Both the position numbers and the translations under genes were made by a program. From Rhodococcus sp. CH91 (GTDB lineage Bacteria > Actinomycetota > Actinomycetes > Mycobacteriales > Mycobacteriaceae), in the NCBI RefSeq assembly GCF_022554085.1, contig NZ_JAKFYR010000011.1:127600-182279 (forward strand): DNA of 54,680 bases, given 5' to 3'. The notes beneath the pieces are model-generated. The model searched no databases. It was not told the DNA's origin and saw only the letters and a program-made list of their open reading frames with translations. Positions 50,205 through 54,680 of the stretch are shown here, one piece after another. Position 1 is the first letter of the stretch; each line of letters starts with the position of its first letter.

Positions 50205-52361
50205 GTGTCGTCTTCCACACCCGAACCCGTTGTCGTCACCACCACGGTCGCACTGCCGGACCGGGCGGCGTTCCCCCTCGGTCCCGCTCCGGTGGACGGC
50301 GGGACACGATTCGCCGTCCACGCTCCGCACAGCGACCGCGTCCAGGTGTGCCTCGTGGACGACGACGGACACGAGCGTCGCGTGGACCTACCCGATCGGA
50401 CGTACGGGGTCTGGCACGGGATCGTTCCCCAGGTGGGAGCGGGTCAGCGGTACGGCTACCGCGCGTACGGTCCGTGGCGCCCCGAACGGGGTCTCCGCAC
50501 GAATCCGCACAAGATCCTGCTCGATCCATGGGCACGGCAGATCGTCGGACGGGTGGACGAACCGAGCCGGCTACTCGCCCACGACGGAGATCCGTTCGGC
50601 GCGATGTCCACCCTCGATTCGCTCGGCCACACTCCCCTGTCCGTGGTGACACCCGCCCTGACGCCGATGCATTCCAAGCCACGTGTCCCATGGGAGAACA
50701 CCGTCGTCTACGAACTGCACGTCGGTTCGTACACGGCCCGCCATCCGCTCGTGCCGCCGGAACTGCGTGGCACCTATCTCGGACTCGCCCATCCTGCGGT
50801 GATCGACCATCTGGTCGGTCTGGGAGTCACGACCGTCGAGTTGCTGCCCGTGCAGGCGTTCGTGACCGAGCCGTCGGTACGGGCGCGTGGGATGCGCAAC
50901 CACTGGGGTTATTCGACCGCCTCGTATTTCGCACCGCACCCCGCGTACGCCGTGACGGAGGGCAACGAGATCGCCGAGTTCCGCACGATGGTCGACGCCT
51001 TCCACACCGCCGGCCTCGAGGTGTTGCTCGACGTGGTCTACAACCACACGTGCGAAGCCTCGGTGGACGGGCCGAGCCTGTCGTGGCGGGGACTCGACGC
51101 ACCCGGCTACTACCTGCTCGACGGACATGGGCGGGACGTGGATCTGACGGGATGCGGCAACACCGTCGACGCGTCGTCCCCGATCGCGGTGCGCATGGTG
51201 TGCGACAGCCTCCGCTACTGGGCGGACGTGATGGGCGTGGACGGATTCCGCTTCGACCTGGCGAGCGCCCTCGCCCGCCCGCACGGGGGCCCCTTCGATC
51301 CCCGGGCCGCGCTGCTGACCGCGATCGTCACCGACCCGATCCTGTGCGACGTCAAACTCGTCGCGGAGCCGTGGGACGCGACCGCCCACGGTTATCAGCT
51401 CGGCAACTTCGGGACACAGTGGGCGGAATGGAACGACCGCTACCGCGACACCGTGCGGCGGTACTGGGCGGGGCGGTCCGGGATCCGCGAGGTCGCCTCA
51501 CGACTGACCGGCTCGGAGGATCTCTACGACCGGAACATCCGGCAGCCGTGGATGTCGGTCAACTTCGTCACCGCCCACGACGGATTCACCCTCGCCGACG
51601 CAGTGTCGTACGAACGCAAACACAACGACGCGAACGGCGAGGAGGGACGCGACGGGTCGAACAACAACGAATCGGTCAACCACGGCGTGGAAGGCCCGAC
51701 CGACGATCCTCGTGTCCGGGCCGCCCGCGACCGCCACGTGCGGGCGATGCTGGCGACACTGCTGTTGTCGACGGGCACCCCGATGCTGCTCGCCGGCGAC
51801 GAGTTCGGGCACACGCAGCACGGCAACAACAACGCCTACTGCGTACCGGAGGACGTACCGGTGCGCGACGCCTGGCCGCTGGACTGGGAGCACGCCGACC
51901 GCACACTCACCGACTACGTACGGGAACTGCTCCGCCTGCGCACGCGCGTGCCCGTCCTGCGGCAGCGGCGCTTCTTCGACGGCCGCGCCCGGTCGGTGGG
52001 CTACCCCGATCTGGTGTGGTTCGGCGTCGAGGGAGTCGAACTCGACGACCGGGCGTGGCACGACGACAGCCGTCGCACGCTCCAGGCCTGGGTCGACGGC
52101 TCGCAACTCGGCACTGTCACCCGCACCGGCATCACCCTCGAGGACAGCAGCGGCCTGTTCGTCCTGCATTCCGGAGGCGCCGCGACGGTGACCCTGGCCG
52201 GCCCGGAGTGGTACCGCGGCGACGTGGTGTGCGTGTTCGATTCGAGCGTTCCCGACGGCCGCCCCGCCGACACCACTCCGCTCCGCGTGGGAAGCGCGCG
52301 TCCGCTCGACGGCCCCACGGTGCTGATCTACCGGATCGCCGACGACGAACGCAGCCGATAG
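50205..52361 (+). CDS. glgX: Glycogen debranching enzyme GlgX
   Basis: This 718-residue GH13 isoamylase-type enzyme cleaves alpha-1,6 branches of limit glycogen. It has an N-terminal CBM48 domain (PLGPAPVDGGTRFAVHAPHSDRV), then the barrel with DVVYNHTCEAS, the nucleophile Asp in DGFRFDLASAL, the acid Glu in KLVAEPWDATAHGYQ and the transition-state Asp in NFVTAHDGFTLADAV. YERKHNDANGEEGRDGSNNN is a GlgX signature loop. The GTG at 50205 follows AGGATC and begins just before the conserved region. M. tuberculosis has its glgX (treX) elsewhere, so this placement beside the MGLP-type genes is lineage-specific. Confidence 0.94.
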   Translation: MSSSTPEPVVVTTTVALPDRAAFPLGPAPVDGGTRFAVHAPHSDRVQVCLVDDDGHERRVDLPDRTYGVWHGIVPQVGAGQRYGYRAYGPWRPERGLRTNPHKILLDPWARQIVGRVDEPSRLLAHDGDPFGAMSTLDSLGHTPLSVVTPALTPMHSKPRVPWENTVVYELHVGSYTARHPLVPPELRGTYLGLAHPAVIDHLVGLGVTTVELLPVQAFVTEPSVRARGMRNHWGYSTASYFAPHPAYAVTEGNEIAEFRTMVDAFHTAGLEVLLDVVYNHTCEASVDGPSLSWRGLDAPGYYLLDGHGRDVDLTGCGNTVDASSPIAVRMVCDSLRYWADVMGVDGFRFDLASALARPHGGPFDPRAALLTAIVTDPILCDVKLVAEPWDATAHGYQLGNFGTQWAEWNDRYRDTVRRYWAGRSGIREVASRLTGSEDLYDRNIRQPWMSVNFVTAHDGFTLADAVSYERKHNDANGEEGRDGSNNNESVNHGVEGPTDDPRVRAARDRHVRAMLATLLLSTGTPMLLAGDEFGHTQHGNNNAYCVPEDVPVRDAWPLDWEHADRTLTDYVRELLRLRTRVPVLRQRRFFDGRARSVGYPDLVWFGVEGVELDDRAWHDDSRRTLQAWVDGSQLGTVTRTGITLEDSSGLFVLHSGGAATVTLAGPEWYRGDVVCVFDSSVPDGRPADTTPLRVGSARPLDGPTVLIYRIADDERSR

Positions 52362-52376
52362 CCGAACCCGCTCCTG

Positions 52377-54561
<2,185 letters not shown>

Positions 54562-54580
54562 TCGATCGTCGATCTGCGGC

Positions 54581-54680
54581 TCAGGCGCGCGGCTGGTCGC
54601 CGGGGGTACGGTCGGCACCCTCGAGGACGTTCACGTTGTGCTTGTCGCTGCCCGGACCCACATGGGCCTCGGCACGCATC
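54581..54680 (-). CDS. ctaD: Cytochrome c oxidase subunit I, C-terminal fragment
   Basis: The last 32 codons of a gene that runs off the window read MRAEAHVGPGSDKHNV and continue to a TGA at 54581. The charged MRAEAHVG segment and the position next to serB match the tail of CtaD (Rv3043c), the haem-copper subunit of the aa3 oxidase. None of its catalytic residues are inside the window, so the call rests on this short tail and on synteny. Confidence 0.6.
   Translation of the reverse strand, partial: MRAEAHVGPGSDKHNVNVLEGADRTPGDQPRA

Overview
The window is high-GC actinobacterial chromosome from the Mycobacteriales, most likely Rhodococcus or a close Nocardiaceae relative. Gene order follows, almost gene for gene, the Mycobacterium tuberculosis block from gltX (Rv2992c) to ctaD (Rv3043c). 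The carriage of a methylglucose-lipopolysaccharide (MGLP) type sugar cluster also points to this order. The M. tuberculosis correspondences come from memory of that genome, not from a search. I see no phage, insertion sequence, CRISPR array or plasmid feature. This is core chromosome with a few lineage-specific insertions.

Layout. 1-2.7 kb: tRNA-Gln, gltX and a fumarylacetoacetate-hydrolase-family gene. 2.7-15.1 kb: a major facilitator exporter, then leuB, serA, a SulP transporter, the ilvBNC operon behind a leader-peptide attenuator, a PH-domain membrane protein and ilvD. 15.2-26.6 kb: a DoxX protein, lipoprotein LppZ, gatB, pfkA, a two-component system divergent from a phospholipase A2/lipase pair, gatA-gatC, and an ACT-domain protein with a structured leader. 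26.6-35.4 kb: a YhgE/Pip membrane protein with a degenerate ABC ATPase, ligA, a MetE-like protein, mnmA and iscS. 35.6-44.1 kb: etfBA, then a methyltransferase, a GH57 branching enzyme, a GT4 glycosyltransferase and a left-handed beta-helix acetyltransferase (the MGLP-type group), interrupted by a GNAT and an amidase gene. 44.2-54.7 kb: a beta-propeller lipoprotein, two methyltransferase-type genes, an enoyl-CoA hydratase, a NUDIX hydrolase, a lone ABC ATPase, glgX, a Pth2-like hydrolase, serB and the 3' end of ctaD.

How the genes work together. Branched-chain amino acid synthesis (ilvBN, ilvC, ilvD, leuB) and serine synthesis (serA, serB) are both represented. The indirect route to Gln-tRNA(Gln) is complete: tRNA-Gln, GluRS, and GatC, GatA and GatB. 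iscS and mnmA together serve tRNA 2-thiolation. The GH57, GT4, methyltransferase and acetyltransferase genes form a cytosolic alpha-glucan modification group, with glgX nearby.

The most notable signals are four. First, the ilv attenuator has a Leu/Val/Ile-rich leader peptide that appears to be translated from a leaderless mRNA. Second, a -10 motif (TANNNT, often exactly TAGGCT) lies 6-9 bases before the start codon of about fourteen genes, implying widespread leaderless transcription. Third, tandem hairpins precede the ACT-domain gene. Fourth, a pseudo-ATPase is coupled to a YhgE/Pip membrane protein. Starts were chosen from ribosome-binding sites, four-base stop/start overlaps or these -10 motifs.
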